A DNA stretch of 64,000 nt from Acrasis kona (lineage: Eukaryota; Heterolobosea; Eutetramitea; Acrasida; Acrasidae), in the NCBI GenBank assembly GCA_026419775.2, contig JAOPGA020000078.1, positions 99,063 to 163,062 on the forward strand. The letters run 5' to 3'. Numbering within the stretch: the stretch's first letter is position 1; every line of letters starts with the position of its first letter. The position numbers and the translations under genes are program-made. Below, piece after piece: positions 30,947 through 42,582 of this stretch. The notes under the pieces were generated by a model. The model made no database searches. It had not been told where the DNA came from and saw only the letters and a list, made by a program, of their open reading frames with translations.

Positions 30947-32101
30947 ATGTCAGACACACTAAAAGATGTTCCAAGGATACGCATATTGAGCTACAATATG
31001 TTCATGAGGCCATTTGTTAATACTAATGGTAATGACTACAAACCAGAGCGTCTCAAGTTATTTATGGAGAACGAGACACACAAGTTTGATGTGTTATGTT
31101 TACAGGAACTATTCTCCATGGGTGGTCATAACCGCAAATATGAACTGATTGAAGGAAGTAAAAAACACGGGTTATTGTACAGTACATCACTAAATGGATC
31201 TTGGCTAAGTTTAAAACCCATCGACAGTGGGTTGCTAATCTTGACGAAATACCCCATACTGGACAAGGATGCAATAGTCTTTCAAGAGGGTGCAGACATT
31301 GATGGGTGGTCCACAAAAGGTGCTATCTCTGCTTTAGTTAGTGTTCCCACCGAAGACGAGCACGATGAGATTAAAATGCTAATTGTCAACACCCATACAC
31401 AAGCAGAGTATAGTACAGAGGATCCTAAGTACTATGACATTCAACGCAAGCAAATTGAGGAGGTGCGTCAATTCATCATCAAGAAGCACAAACAATTTCC
31501 AAAAGCACCAATCATACTTTGTGGAGACTTTAACATTAATGCAAGAACATCCGCTTTATCCACTGGCGAAGACAGCACCGAAGCTTACAAAACACTTGTT
31601 TCAAGATTAAACTTTGAGGAAGGTGAAGAATGGAAAGACCTCATCTACGAAAAGATGGGTCATCACCCAGTCACATTCGGTGACGGAGATCTTACAGAAG
31701 GCTCTCAAGAGATCATACCAAAGGAGACAGTTTTGACTGGAAAAGAAGAGTTAGGTACAAGAACTAGACTTGATTACATGTTCTATCACAAACATTGTCC
31801 TCGTCATCACGAACATGCCATCAACCAAGCCAAGCCCGACACGAGAGAGGACATTAAGAAGAAAGCCGTTCTTGTGATTGACGCCAGCGTACAGCCATTC
31901 TTTGTTGAGGATCAAGAATTTACCCAATTGTCCGACCATTATGGCATTAGTGCAGAACTTGGAATCATTGAGAGGAACCACCACTTGTTCGACAACACAA
32001 AAACTTTTATCCTTGAAAACCAATTCCATCACGGAGAGGAAGTGGATGTAGCAGATGTCATCACTGAGCGTCACACGATTCACTTCCACGAAAAGAATTA
32101 A
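30947..32101 (+). CDS. Neutral-sphingomyelinase-like phosphodiesterase
   Basis: This 384-aa single-exon protein belongs to the endonuclease/exonuclease/phosphatase fold. It has LSYNMFMRP near the N terminus, the metal-binding Glu in LCLQELF, the motif NTHTQAEY, ILCGDFNIN with the catalytic Asp and Asn, and a final LSDHYGISAEL with the Asp-His pair. The order and the STKGAISALV block match neutral sphingomyelinases of the bacterial and amoebal type, which hydrolyse sphingomyelin to ceramide and phosphocholine. No signal peptide or membrane segment is visible, so it is probably cytosolic. A related inositol-phosphatase substrate is possible. Confidence 0.8.
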   Translation: MSDTLKDVPRIRILSYNMFMRPFVNTNGNDYKPERLKLFMENETHKFDVLCLQELFSMGGHNRKYELIEGSKKHGLLYSTSLNGSWLSLKPIDSGLLILTKYPILDKDAIVFQEGADIDGWSTKGAISALVSVPTEDEHDEIKMLIVNTHTQAEYSTEDPKYYDIQRKQIEEVRQFIIKKHKQFPKAPIILCGDFNINARTSALSTGEDSTEAYKTLVSRLNFEEGEEWKDLIYEKMGHHPVTFGDGDLTEGSQEIIPKETVLTGKEELGTRTRLDYMFYHKHCPRHHEHAINQAKPDTREDIKKKAVLVIDASVQPFFVEDQEFTQLSDHYGISAELGIIERNHHLFDNTKTFILENQFHHGEEVDVADVITERHTIHFHEKN

Positions 32102-32127
32102 ACTGTCATTTACAATAAAAGATTTTT

Positions 32128-35100
32128 TTATGAAGATATAGGGGTTGGTAGTCTTAAACTTTCTCTCTTCTTCCTCATCAACTTGAACGCCGCACCACTT
32201 CTCATCGAGTCCTCCAGTTCGTTCAATAGATTTGGCGTCTTGTTGTTGGCACTGCTGGCCGATAACTGTTTGTTCTTCTTTTCCAACTCTGACTGCTCCT
32301 TCTTCTTCCTTTCTGCCAACATGTTCTTTGCATTCTTGTACATTTCAATAAAGTCATCCAACTTTTTGAACAAATCTTCTGGTTTCTGTAACATGCTCTT
32401 ATCCTCGTCATATAGCTCCACAAGCGTCTGTATGCTTGTTTGTGACTTTTCATATTTTTCTTGTAAAGTATCCATTTCCTTTTTAGCCTTTTCAAAAAAT
32501 GGTTTCATAACACTCAAAAAACAGTCATCTTTATTCACATCAGAAATACTTTCATACTTTTCAATCATCTTTTCCAATTGCTTGATGGATTTATTCATGG
32601 TTCCCATGCTCTCCTTGATGACGCTTGCGGCCACTCTCTTTGCCAATGACACGTTCGTGAGTTGTGTATAGAAGGGTTCAGGATCACTTTCACACATTTC
32701 AATAATGTAATTCAAAAGATTACTCTTTCCGTCGCTCGTCTTGGTGTCTCTTAGTTTGACCAAACTATCCAACTTGAAACCATAAGTGTTCTTGTAACGA
32801 CTCTTTGCATTCAAATAGTTGCTGACGCTCAATATTAATGTGAATAATTTGAACAATTGTTCTGATTTTTGCATCTCTATGGAAGCTAATCGCGTACATT
32901 CGATATCTGGTTTTAATGTGCTGAGATCGTCTTGGAAGCGTCGTTTGAAACTCCAACAGTCCAACCTGTCCTTCAAGTGAGGAATGGTGCTGACGTGCAA
33001 GAAGAATTTATCGGGTTCTGCTAAAAGCTTCTTGTCTCCTTCGTATGCAGTGACTTGTTCAATCTCTTCTGCTGTGGGTGCGATGGCACGCAAAACGTTT
33101 AATTGATTTTGATCCAACTTTGAATCATCCAACTTGATGACGGCTTCTTTAATGTACTGTGGTGTCATGCGCAACGAAGCCATTTGGATTCCTACATTAT
33201 AGGCTCTCTTGGAATCAATGACGGATACTACTGCGGCTGGTGCTTCTGGTTCTTCGATGCTTACTGCCTTCTTCTCCACGACTGCCTGTCCGAATAATTC
33301 TTCGATTCTTTTTGCATCCAATTTGATGTTTTGTGTATTCTCTGATATTCCGCGTTTGACGAATATAGTTTTGTTGATCTTGTTCTTGTGGATGCTATCA
33401 ATGTGAAAGTTTCTCAGGTTGGCTTTCGGATTGTAAGTGGCTATTTTTGGCAGGACAACTTGAGGCATTCCACCCATACCTGGTGGCGGTGGTGGTCCCA
33501 TTCCAGGTGGTGGCGGTGGACCTCCCATACCTGGTGGTGGCGGTGGTGGTGGAGGTCCTCCCATTCCAGGTGGTGGCGGTGGAGGTGGTGGGCCTCCCAT
33601 ACCTGGTGGCGGTGGTGGAGGCGGTGGACCTCCCATTCCAGGTGGTGGCGGTGGTGGTGGCGGACCTGAACCAGGTGGTGGTGGAGGACCTCCGCCCGAT
33701 CCTCCTTGTGTCTTGAATCTATTAATTGTTGGAATTAAATCCTTCGTGACTTCAAAATCATCGGCTACAAGAGGAGCGCTCGAAGGATCGTCCATGAAAG
33801 TAACAATCTTTTTCGATTCCGTTTTGATCTTCTCTTCCAAGTCTGATAATGTGGCCTGTTGTGATTTTAGATTATCTTTGAGCTTGTCTGTGACTTGCGA
33901 AATGTCCTTCATGTTACCTTTGTCGTCCATCTCATTCACAAGTGTTTTGATAACCTTTTCTACAATAATCCAATTATGATCCACGAGTGAATTGTCGGTT
34001 GAGTGGGCAGTGCTGATGGAGACCAAGTCGCTGAGGATTTTGACGAGACGCGTTCTGTTGTCTTGATTTAATTGATTGTTGAGGACGTTTGCTATTTGTT
34101 GTGGATCGGTGCCTATTGCAAAGTGAGAGTTGAATTCGTACTGAAGTTCTTCCTCGAAGACCTCAACTTGTGTCAAGACATCTTCTGACTTGATGTCCAA
34201 CTCTTTGATGCGTTTCAGAATATCCAAGTTGATAAACTCCTGTTGAAGGTCTGATCGTAGTCGAGGATCCGAAGGTGTGTTGAGAAGTGCGTTGAAGAAC
34301 ATGAGCGCATGAATACGTAACTTAATGTCGCTTGATTTGATTATCCAATCACAAATGGAGGAGAATCGTCTGGGTTCGCGTTTCACGAGCTTGTAGTGGG
34401 ATAAACCATCTAATGCCAACGAGAGAGCCTCTTCGCTGTAACGACACAATAGCGCAAGCAATAGCAATATGGATGAACGGTTGGCATTTGTGCATTTTTC
34501 TAAACTCAATACAATAACTCTAATCACGTCAGGTTGACTAAGAACGGCCCTCATTCCAACCTCAATGTTTAAAACAGCACGGAAGCAGGACAGCACATCA
34601 CCATGTAGTTCGTCGACCAGATCGTTACCGAACTGTAGCATACTACCCATCAATGAGGTCAAATAAAATACACCATCGTTTCGAATGAAATCTTCGGTCC
34701 AATCAACAGTTTGTGATCTTAATTGGACCGCAAGAGATTTCATCGCCTCTGAGCACTTTTTAACGTAGCTTTTGTCGTGCAGCGGGAACTCTCCGTAAGA
34801 AAGAAATTCCAAATAGTACTCAACTGTCGCTTTTCGACCGGTGGTATTATGTTGCTTGCTCTTTTCAAGCGACATGATGAACTCCCATTTTGATTGTGGG
34901 GTATTGAAACGAGCCATGAACATTTCTTTACTTTGTTGGTTTTTCATTCCCATTTGTTCTACTGCCTCTTTGAACTTTTGGTCAATTTCTTTGTGGTCAT
35001 CTGGTATAGCTGGGGGAGATGTTGCACTCAAGCTACCACTGCGTGGTGAGCGGTCTCCGTCTTCAGACTTCTTGCTTTCGTCCTTAAACGTTCTCTTATT

Positions 35101-35336
35101 AGTATTTATTGGTGAGGGAGAGGTGACCTCAGGTTTGCTAGTCATTCTTTAGTAAGACAAAATTAAATGTAAATCGTTTACCCCCCTCCAAAAAATTTGC
35201 TTATCTTGGATTTTACGCTCTCGCTTTTGTCTTTCTTCGTCTTTATCTCCAAATCGACTGTTTTCAGTCCATCATCGTCCTCTGTATTTATATCCGGCAC
35301 AGTGGACGTAGTAACGTAGTTGGTGCCACTTGACAT
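32128..35336 (-). CDS. Diaphanous-related formin (GBD/FH3-FH1-FH2-DAD)
   Basis: Exons 35336-35182 and 35146-32128, with a 35-nt intron, give 1057 aa. The short first exon adds 52 residues in phase; without it the frame also starts with an ATG at 35145. Order: a helical GBD/FH3 region (about residues 120-450), an FH1 region of nearly identical GMGGPPPPPPPP units, an FH2 domain (about 600-990), and a C-terminal DAD (MRSGAAFKLMRKKRES). The protein nucleates and elongates unbranched actin filaments with profilin. The DAD-FH3 pairing implies auto-inhibition that a Rho-family GTPase releases. Confidence 0.93.
33466..33700 (-). repeat. FH1 tandem repeat
   Basis: The FH1 coding region consists of near-identical units, each a poly-Pro run followed by Gly-Met-Gly-Gly. 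The repetition is visible at DNA level as alternating GGTGGTGGC-type and CCCAT(A/T)CC blocks. Unit number is likely to vary between strains and is vulnerable to assembly collapse. Confidence 0.85.
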
Positions 35337-35784
35337 ATTTTGAAACGAATGAATGCATGTCAAACGTCTGTTTTGTAAACCATACTGGATCGTTTACACC
35401 AAATAAGGTCTAGGTGCTGGCATGAGATTGAAGGGGTTTAAAGATTTCGTCTGCTGAACATTCGGAAGCTTGTAAACTGAAGTTGATCAACTTCAAAAAC
35501 GAAGCGATACTGACATTATGGACTGGTATTTTAGCTATGTTTCATTATAAATATACAGTTGTACGAAACATTGAAGCTAAAGAAGTGCAGTGATTTATTG
35601 GTATTCTGATGAATGTTACTTTCTGATTTTTTCACTTGACTTAGCACTTAACATATATTTATACCAAAAACATAGGTGTTAAAAATCGTACACCAATCAG
35701 AGCTGACGCCTGTCATGATGCTCGTCCCGATAGAAAGATAAACAAAGTTGACTACTTGCTTGTCAATATCAACAAAATAACAAC
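35337..35784. other. Intergenic stretch between divergent genes
   Basis: This is 448 bp between the formin and Ca2+-ATPase genes, which point away from each other. It is AT-rich; I see no feature beyond presumed promoters. Confidence 0.5.
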
Positions 35785-38627
35785 ATGGTGTTCGGCATCA
35801 CGAAGGAAGGAATTGTTGATGCTTGGTCTTCAAGAGATGTTGCAAGGATATCAGAGCTTGGCGGTGTCGCGGGCATAGCATCTAAACTGAAAACAGATCT
35901 ACGCAAAGGTTTGAATACAGAAAAGCAGCTGAACTCGGATCGAAAACAAGTGTATGTTAGCCACGTCAATTTATTTTACCTTATCTCAGATTTGGCACCA
36001 ATGTATTCCCCGAGAGGGAAGCTAGAAGTTTTTGGGAGTTCGTCGTCGAAGCATTTGAGGATGAAACACTCCGTATTTTAATTGCCTGCGCAGTTGTATC
36101 TCTTGTTTTTGGCTTCTTCTTTTCGAATGAGCCAAATGCCTGGATTGATTCTGTCGGTATCTTCTTTGCTATATTCTTAGTGGTATCTGTTTCCAGTTTG
36201 AATAACTGGCAGAAGGAAAATCAGTTTCGCGCATTAAACCGCGTTAAGGATGACCGAACAGTCAAAGTGCTTAGAGACGGTCGCACTTTGACCATGCAAG
36301 CCACGGACATTTTAGTCGGTGATATTATTAAACTAGACACTGGAGATTACGTACCCGCCGACGGTCTCATTGTAGAGTGCCACGGAGTAGGTTGTGACGA
36401 AAGTAACCTAACCGGAGAGAGCGACACAGCGGAAAAGAGCGAATTCAGCCCCTTCATGATGGCAGGCACCCAACTCGTTGATGGTGTCGGATCCATGTTA
36501 GTTACATCCGTCGGAGTTAACACAGAGTGGGGAAGAACACTTGACAAGTTACAATCGGAGCCAAGCCAGGAAACACCTCTAGAGAAGGAATTAGAGAAGG
36601 TTGCGGATTCGATCGGTCGTTGCGGTCTAACCGTGGCAGTTCTCATGTTTGCAGTACTTACCATCAAATTACTACTTGCAGCATTCGTGTATGATGTCGG
36701 CGAAGCTGACAAACTAGACTCTTATGGCATCCTAGGTGAATTACTCAAGTACGTACTTCATGCTGTATCCTTGGTTGTGGCGGCAGTACCAGAAGGTTTA
36801 CCATTGGCAGTCACTATATCATTAGCATTCTCCACAAAGAAAATGTTGGCCGATCAGAACTTGGTTAGGAATCTGGCTGCTTGTGAAACTATGGGCGGCG
36901 CGACCACAATCTGTTCAGACAAAACAGGAACACTAACAACCAACCGCATGACTGTCACTGAGATCTTCTCTGGCGACACCACTCACGTAGGTGACTTTAA
37001 CGCAAACACTTTGAACAGAGAAACACTCAAAGTATTGACCCAAGCCATATCCATCAACAGCACAGCCGATGTCGTTGGTAACACTGAGCCTCCAACTTAT
37101 ACTGGAAACAAGACCGAATGCGCCATGCTAGCCATGTTAAGCAAAATGAACGTCGACTATAGAACATCAAGAGAAGAAGGTAGAGAGTTGGTAAAGAGAG
37201 TGTATCCATTCAGCAGCGAGACCAAACGCATGAGCACATCCATCAACTTGAACAACAACAACAACAAGCAACGCGTATTCACCAAGGGAGCTTCCGAAAT
37301 TGTTTTCGCCATGTGCGACAGATACGTAGACAACAATGGATCCACAAAACCAATTCCAACCAACAATACATTTTCAAGCGTAATTACCAGGATGGCCGAA
37401 TCAGGCCTACGCACCATATGCGTCGCTTACAAGGATGTAGATCAGAGCGGACAACACTTGGAAGCACCACAAAATGAATACATTTGCGTGGCCATTCTTG
37501 GCATCAAGGATCCAGTCAGACATCAGGTACCCGCAGCCATCCGTCAATGCAAGAGAAGTGGCATTTTGGTCAGAATGGTCACCGGCGACAATGTTTCCAC
37601 TGCCAAACAAATTGCGCGCGAGTGTGGAATTTACGATCCCGAACATGGAGGAATTGCAATCGAAGGTCCAGAGTTTAGAGCATTGAGCATGGTTGAAATG
37701 GAGGAAATGTTACCAAAAATACAAGTCTTGGCCAGAAGCACTCCTACGGATAAGCATTTGCTGGTAACCACGTTGAAGAGGATGGGAGAGATTGTTGCCG
37801 TGACTGGCGATGGTACGAACGATGCAGCAGCTTTGAAGGCAGCCAATGTAGGGTTGAGCATGGGTCTATCAGGAACGGAGGTCGCCAAAGAAGCAAGTGA
37901 CATTGTGATCATGGATGATGATTTTTCGAGCATTGTCAAGTCCGTCAAATGGGGAAGAAGTGTTTATGAAAATGTTAGAAAGTTTCTTCAATTCCAAATT
38001 ACGATTAATATTGTTGCTGTCATGATTACTTTTGTGTCGAGTGTTACTAATGGTGGTTTCCCGTTAACAGCCGTCCAATTGTTGTGGGTCAATCTTATTA
38101 TGGATACTTTTGCTGCACTAGCCTTGAGCACGGAACCTCCAAGTGAAGATCTTTTGAATAGAAAACCTCATGGCAGGTCAGATTCGATTATTACAAAAAA
38201 TATGTGGAAAAACATTCTTGTCCAATCTGCTTTGCAGTTGGCCATTCTTTTACCATTAATTTATTCTCATGAAAGCTTATTGGGTCCAATCAGCACTCCT
38301 GAGCTACCTAATCATTTGAGCAATAAGCGTAGCAGTCACGATTATACTCTAGTGTTTAATGTTTTTGTTTGGTGTCAACTTTTCAATATGTGGAATGCCA
38401 GAAAGATCAATAACGAGTTGAACATTTTTGAAAACATTTCAAAGAGTTGGATCTTTGTTGTCATATTTATAATTACTGCCATTGGTCAAGTTGCCATCAC
38501 AGAGTATGGAGGTCCAGTTGGTTTCGGAACAACAGGATTAACTTCTCACGAGTGGATTCTATCCATTGGTTTGGGCTTAAGCGCACTTCCTGTCGGATAT
38601 GCTTTGCGTTTTATTAGAATGTTTTAA
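35785..38627 (+). CDS. Plasma-membrane-type Ca2+-ATPase (P-type IIB)
   Basis: Exons 35785-35951 and 35990-38627, with a 38-nt intron, give 934 aa. All P-type landmarks are present: the actuator TGES, the membrane-4 motif VPEGLPLAV, the phosphorylation site CSDKTGTLT, KGASE in the nucleotide domain, MVTGDN and GDGTNDAAAL, and the membrane-6 sequence LLWVNLIMDTFAALAL. The pump exports cytosolic Ca2+ using ATP. The protein ends about 20 residues after the last membrane helix and so lacks the C-terminal calmodulin-binding autoinhibitory tail of animal PMCAs. The N terminus is short, without a clear plant-type autoinhibitor. Confidence 0.95.
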
Positions 38628-38663
38628 ATAAAATTTATCATTGTAATCTAATATTTATTGTAA

Positions 38664-40372
38664 ATGCCTGGACGTGAAGCTCTCCGATATCACCATGATA
38701 TGGGCTCGATGATTATAGATCCGTCCACAATCAACTTGGGCGGTGATACAACTTTAGACAGTATACAAGATGAAAGTCTGTTTGAGGGAGATGTAGTTGA
38801 AAAACCTCAAAGCGCGGATACTCTAGTTACAGACGAAAATGAAACAGTAGTAGAGGAACCTGTACTTGAAAATATTGATAATTCAGTGGATATCATAACA
38901 AAACTCACTTCTGACTCAACACCTGTCGTCGCCACATCGTTCGAAACAAAATCTGTCAATGATGTAGAGCCTTCGTTTGTGATTCACAAAAAAGTTTGTC
39001 TAATCGATTTAATCATGCACTAATTTGTAGGACGACTTTACCTCACAACACTGGCGAGACCGTAAAAAGCATATATTTATACTTTCAAACTCCGGGAAAC
39101 CAATTTTTACACGTTACGGTGATGAAAACGAGTTGAATCCAGTAATGAGTTTCTTTTTGGCAATTGTTGAGTTTGTAAACGACCCAAAGTTACCAGATAC
39201 AATTAGGACTGTGGTTGCTGGTGGCTTAAAATTTGTATATGTATTAAAGGGAAGCTTGTACTTTGTGGCTGTTTCACGGACGTCCGAATCAGCTCAAGAA
39301 TTGGCACTCCAACTACAATACTTGTATGAAATGATTATTTTCATCTTGACAGAGGCGGTTCAGGTTTGAGGCATTACTTCATCTACAAACTAAACAATTT
39401 CAGGACCTGTTACTTAGAAGGTCCAACTTTGATCTAAGAAACTTACTGGGTGGTGCAGATGGGCTACTGTATTCATTAATGAGCAACATGTCTCACTCCC
39501 TGTCCTTTTCATTTCGTGCTCTAGAGATTGTACCCATACACAAGTCAATTGAGAAGCAAAATATCAGAGATACTTCAAAAGAACAAGAGCGATAAAGTCA
39601 TGTATTCTTGCCTACTGTGTAATTAATAGAGTTCTTCAAATATGTCACACCAAGACGAGATCAATAAAAATAGAAGACTTACTTCTTCTCATGAACTTTG
39701 TCAACTCAAGGTAAGTTACATTTTTTGTACGCGCTAACATTGGTAGTAATTCCATGAAGACCAGCGAGACGTGGACGGCCAGTGTGCCTTCCTGGATTGT
39801 CTGCAAGTCAATACGTTTACGCGTACATTGATTTTCTTGCACTAGACATGTGTATTGTAATGATATGTTCGGGTGGAGATGTGTTTCACGAATGCAGCGC
39901 AGCAAAACAAAGGATTTTGGAGGACTTGATAGACTGTAACATTTTTCAACAAATCATCAGCGACTTGAAGAAACCAGGTTATTCTGTGAGGGACGTACTG
40001 ACGCCTGTATATTTGTTTGAATCAGGACTGAGACACTTTGTGTACAGAAGTAACATTCACTCTCAATGGAGTTGTGCTGAGTTCGATGCACCCTATCAAC
40101 ACATTAAACAACGAAAGAGATTGTGTAGAGTATACAAGACGGTTAGAGAAAAACTAAAGCAATATTGCGATCGCAGCCCACACAAGATATTCTTCCAAAT
40201 GACTGATTGTGAGGCCGTGATTGGTCTCATGAGTGCCAACTTTGAATTGTATGCTTGCTTCTCGCTAATGGTCAGCAAGTCCAGTGCAATAAGCGTGTGT
40301 GACCAGATCAAAAAATTTATCGCAAGGACAGAAGATTCATTGTTTATATCAGCGTTCCCGTGTTTTGCATAA
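38664..40372 (+). CDS. MON1: Vacuolar fusion protein MON1 (frame broken three times)
   Basis: Exons 38664-38993, 39031-39363, 39404-39710 and 39747-40372, with introns of 37, 40 and 36 nt. MON1 with CCZ1 is the exchange factor that activates Rab7 on late endosomes. Recognised blocks are KKHIFILSNSGKPIFTRYGD, YDLR-type FDLRNLLGG, LRSKISEILQKN, NFVNSS, KTSETWT, CLPGLS, LRHFVYRS and FELYACFSL. They lie in successive frames that rejoin only if one base is dropped at 39542-39543 (AA), 39623-39624 (TT) and 39777-39778 (GG). The last fix yields ETWTPVCLP, the exact family motif. With those changes the protein is about 530 aa, normal for MON1. Either the sequence has errors or the gene is a recent pseudogene. 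Confidence 0.85.
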
Positions 40373-40375
40373 AAA

Positions 40376-42532
40376 TCACTTCCTCATTTTATTTTGTTTT
40401 TTAATTCCTTTGGTTTGTTTGGTCTTGATGGCTCTTGCTCTATTCTTTTTGCGATTGCTGTTACTTTCTTTTTGGGCCAACAGAGGATGTTTGGACTTGG
40501 CAACAACTTTCAAGTAGTCTTCCTCTTGCGCCTTCTTCTTTTCCTCCTTTTCTTTTCTCCTCTTTTCCTTGATAATGTTCTCCTTCTTCCTCCTCTCCTT
40601 CATCTCCTTGATCTTTTCTTGCTTAAGTGCGAATTTGATCTTCCTCTGCTCCTCTTCTTCTGCTTCCTTCTTTTTTCTTTCCTTTCTGTTCTTTGATTTT
40701 AATAGTTTCGATAATTTTCGATTCTGTGATTCTTGGATTTCTAATTGTTCCTTGACCCACTCAGTCTCCGCCTGGAACACCTTGACGAGAGTTTCTTTGA
40801 GTTTTTCCTGTCTTGTCGCTCTTCTTTGTATTCTTTTTGCTTGCAATTCGTCCACGCCGATCACTTCCTCCATTTGTTGTTTCATGACGACGTCGCTCAA
40901 TGACGCGAAATCATTAATCAAAGTGACGAGCGACGATGATGGTTTCAAAGTCTTGTTTTTACTGTTGGTCTTGTATGTGAAATCATTTCCGAGGTTGAGT
41001 ATGCTTTGAGTCCAAGTATCCTTGCTGCTTTTATATTTTGTAACCAATTCTTTTTGTAAAGAAACAATTCCTTCCAAAGAAGTTTTTCGTTCCGGATCAA
41101 TTTTTAATAGTTCAACGTAAACCGGTTGGTCTTGGTAGGTGCTAATGTGGTCGGTAATGGGTTCTGGTAATACGTTTAGCGCATGATGTAATGGAACGAT
41201 GAACAGGTTGAACGAAAGTGGTACTAGAGGGTGTTGATGCTGTGGAGCGCTGCTTAATGTGAATTTGGAGTCTACTTTAATCATCTCGTCAAGACCAGTC
41301 AAGATGGTTGACATGATTGGAGTGGGTTGAATGTGTCTAGAGTAGTCATGACACTTGCCAGTCATGTACGATCGTACGCCCCACAATAGAGATTCAAAGT
41401 AATGAGTGCATGCTATAACTGCTTGTTTGCGTTCGTCTTCATCTTGAGATAATGGAACCGCTCTAGAGTTCAAAAGTTTGCGAAGCATGGAGAGGTTGAG
41501 CGATATGGTTGAGTCTTGTTTGTTGATTAGGAACTGACTGTGAGTGACGTCCGTTTCTTTGAGCGAGTGGTACCTTGTCATGATGACCCTTGGGGTGTGT
41601 TCAAATGTAGGACTTTGCACTGCACCAATGTAGTCATTTCCAAACAGCAAGCTGATTAAAATGTGGTCCACGGCAACTTGTTGAATGGGTTCTCCAGGAA
41701 GTATTTCTGACATTTTCGCAAGGGCATCGCTCTTTTGTATGAAGGTGTCATTGTTAACGGATGCAATAAAAATGTTTCGATGGGGAACAGCCAAGACCAT
41801 GGACAACACATCAGAGTCAGGTGTGACAATCACTACGGAATTCTTTGAGTCTGTTCTGTGAATAAAATCTAGAATCTTCATTTCACCCTCTCCTTGGACG
41901 TTGGATCCGCTGTAGATGATGTTTTCACATGAAAAGCCCTTGGAGTTGGTTGGGCTGAAAAAGCGTTGAATCCAGCCTACGAGCGCTGTGTCAATGCTGT
42001 GCATGAGCAGTGTTCCAGGGGAGATGTGCACGCTTTGAAGGTTGAAATATCTTCTTGTGCGTTGTTCTAGACTTTTTGATAGGGCACATGGTCCATCAAC
42101 AGCCAACAAAAAGGTTTTGGTTGGTTTATATGCATTGAAAAGTGATTTGAGTACTTGTTGCACATTGGAAATAACTGCAGCAATAAAATCATCATCCACC
42201 GAGGGTGCATTTGTGCTTGAAGTGACGCGTCTATTCTGGCTTCTTCTCCTTCTTCTCTGCATGGACGGTATGTTTGATTCAAGGTCTTCTACTTCCTCAT
42301 TAGCAGTAAATTGAACATAATCACGAAACGCATTATGTATAATGTTATTGACGTCAACGCATAAATGGTCTATATTCCTCTTTTCCTCTGGTTTGGCGTA
42401 CTGAAATTCTTCATCACCTTCGCGAAGGGGGATTGTGAGAATCTTCTGCTTATCGGCATTACTACGTAAATCCTTTTTGTTTACATCATAAATGACTGAA
42501 AAGTGATACTTGAACCCCTGATCCAGACCCAT
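40376..42532 (-). CDS. XRN-type 5'-3' exoribonuclease-like protein
   Basis: This intronless gene encodes 718 aa. The XRN nuclease core is visible: DHLCVDVNNIIHNAF, FLLAVDGPCAL, RTRRYF, SPGTLLMHSIDTALV, YSGSNVQGEGEMKILDFI and VTPDSDVL, with the acidic metal ligands intact. Downstream, LISLLFGNDYIGAVQ and DEMIKV follow the family order. It starts MGLDQGFKYHFSVI instead of the near-invariant MGVPxFFRWL that forms part of the active-site entrance. The C-terminal 170 residues are a highly charged Lys/Glu coiled-coil-like tail. It may be a nuclear or nucleolar XRN paralogue. Its stop is 3 bp from that of MON1. Confidence 0.82.
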   Translation of the reverse strand: MGLDQGFKYHFSVIYDVNKKDLRSNADKQKILTIPLREGDEEFQYAKPEEKRNIDHLCVDVNNIIHNAFRDYVQFTANEEVEDLESNIPSMQRRRRRSQNRRVTSSTNAPSVDDDFIAAVISNVQQVLKSLFNAYKPTKTFLLAVDGPCALSKSLEQRTRRYFNLQSVHISPGTLLMHSIDTALVGWIQRFFSPTNSKGFSCENIIYSGSNVQGEGEMKILDFIHRTDSKNSVVIVTPDSDVLSMVLAVPHRNIFIASVNNDTFIQKSDALAKMSEILPGEPIQQVAVDHILISLLFGNDYIGAVQSPTFEHTPRVIMTRYHSLKETDVTHSQFLINKQDSTISLNLSMLRKLLNSRAVPLSQDEDERKQAVIACTHYFESLLWGVRSYMTGKCHDYSRHIQPTPIMSTILTGLDEMIKVDSKFTLSSAPQHQHPLVPLSFNLFIVPLHHALNVLPEPITDHISTYQDQPVYVELLKIDPERKTSLEGIVSLQKELVTKYKSSKDTWTQSILNLGNDFTYKTNSKNKTLKPSSSLVTLINDFASLSDVVMKQQMEEVIGVDELQAKRIQRRATRQEKLKETLVKVFQAETEWVKEQLEIQESQNRKLSKLLKSKNRKERKKKEAEEEEQRKIKFALKQEKIKEMKERRKKENIIKEKRRKEKEEKKKAQEEDYLKVVAKSKHPLLAQKESNSNRKKNRARAIKTKQTKGIKKQNKMRK

Positions 42533-42582
42533 TCAATTTATGTTAAAATTTGTGAGTTTATTGTAATAAAAATAAAGTTCAT

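Noticed and set aside
33388-33716. Plus-strand frames rich in Trp, Arg or Val
   Set aside because: They are antisense to the poly-Pro FH1 region of the formin; the composition is fully explained by the repeat.
39600-39630. Euplotes-like programmed +1 shift at the MON1 AAT TAA site
   Set aside because: Other break sites in the same gene are not at stop codons and share no motif, so a stop-dependent mechanism does not explain the set.
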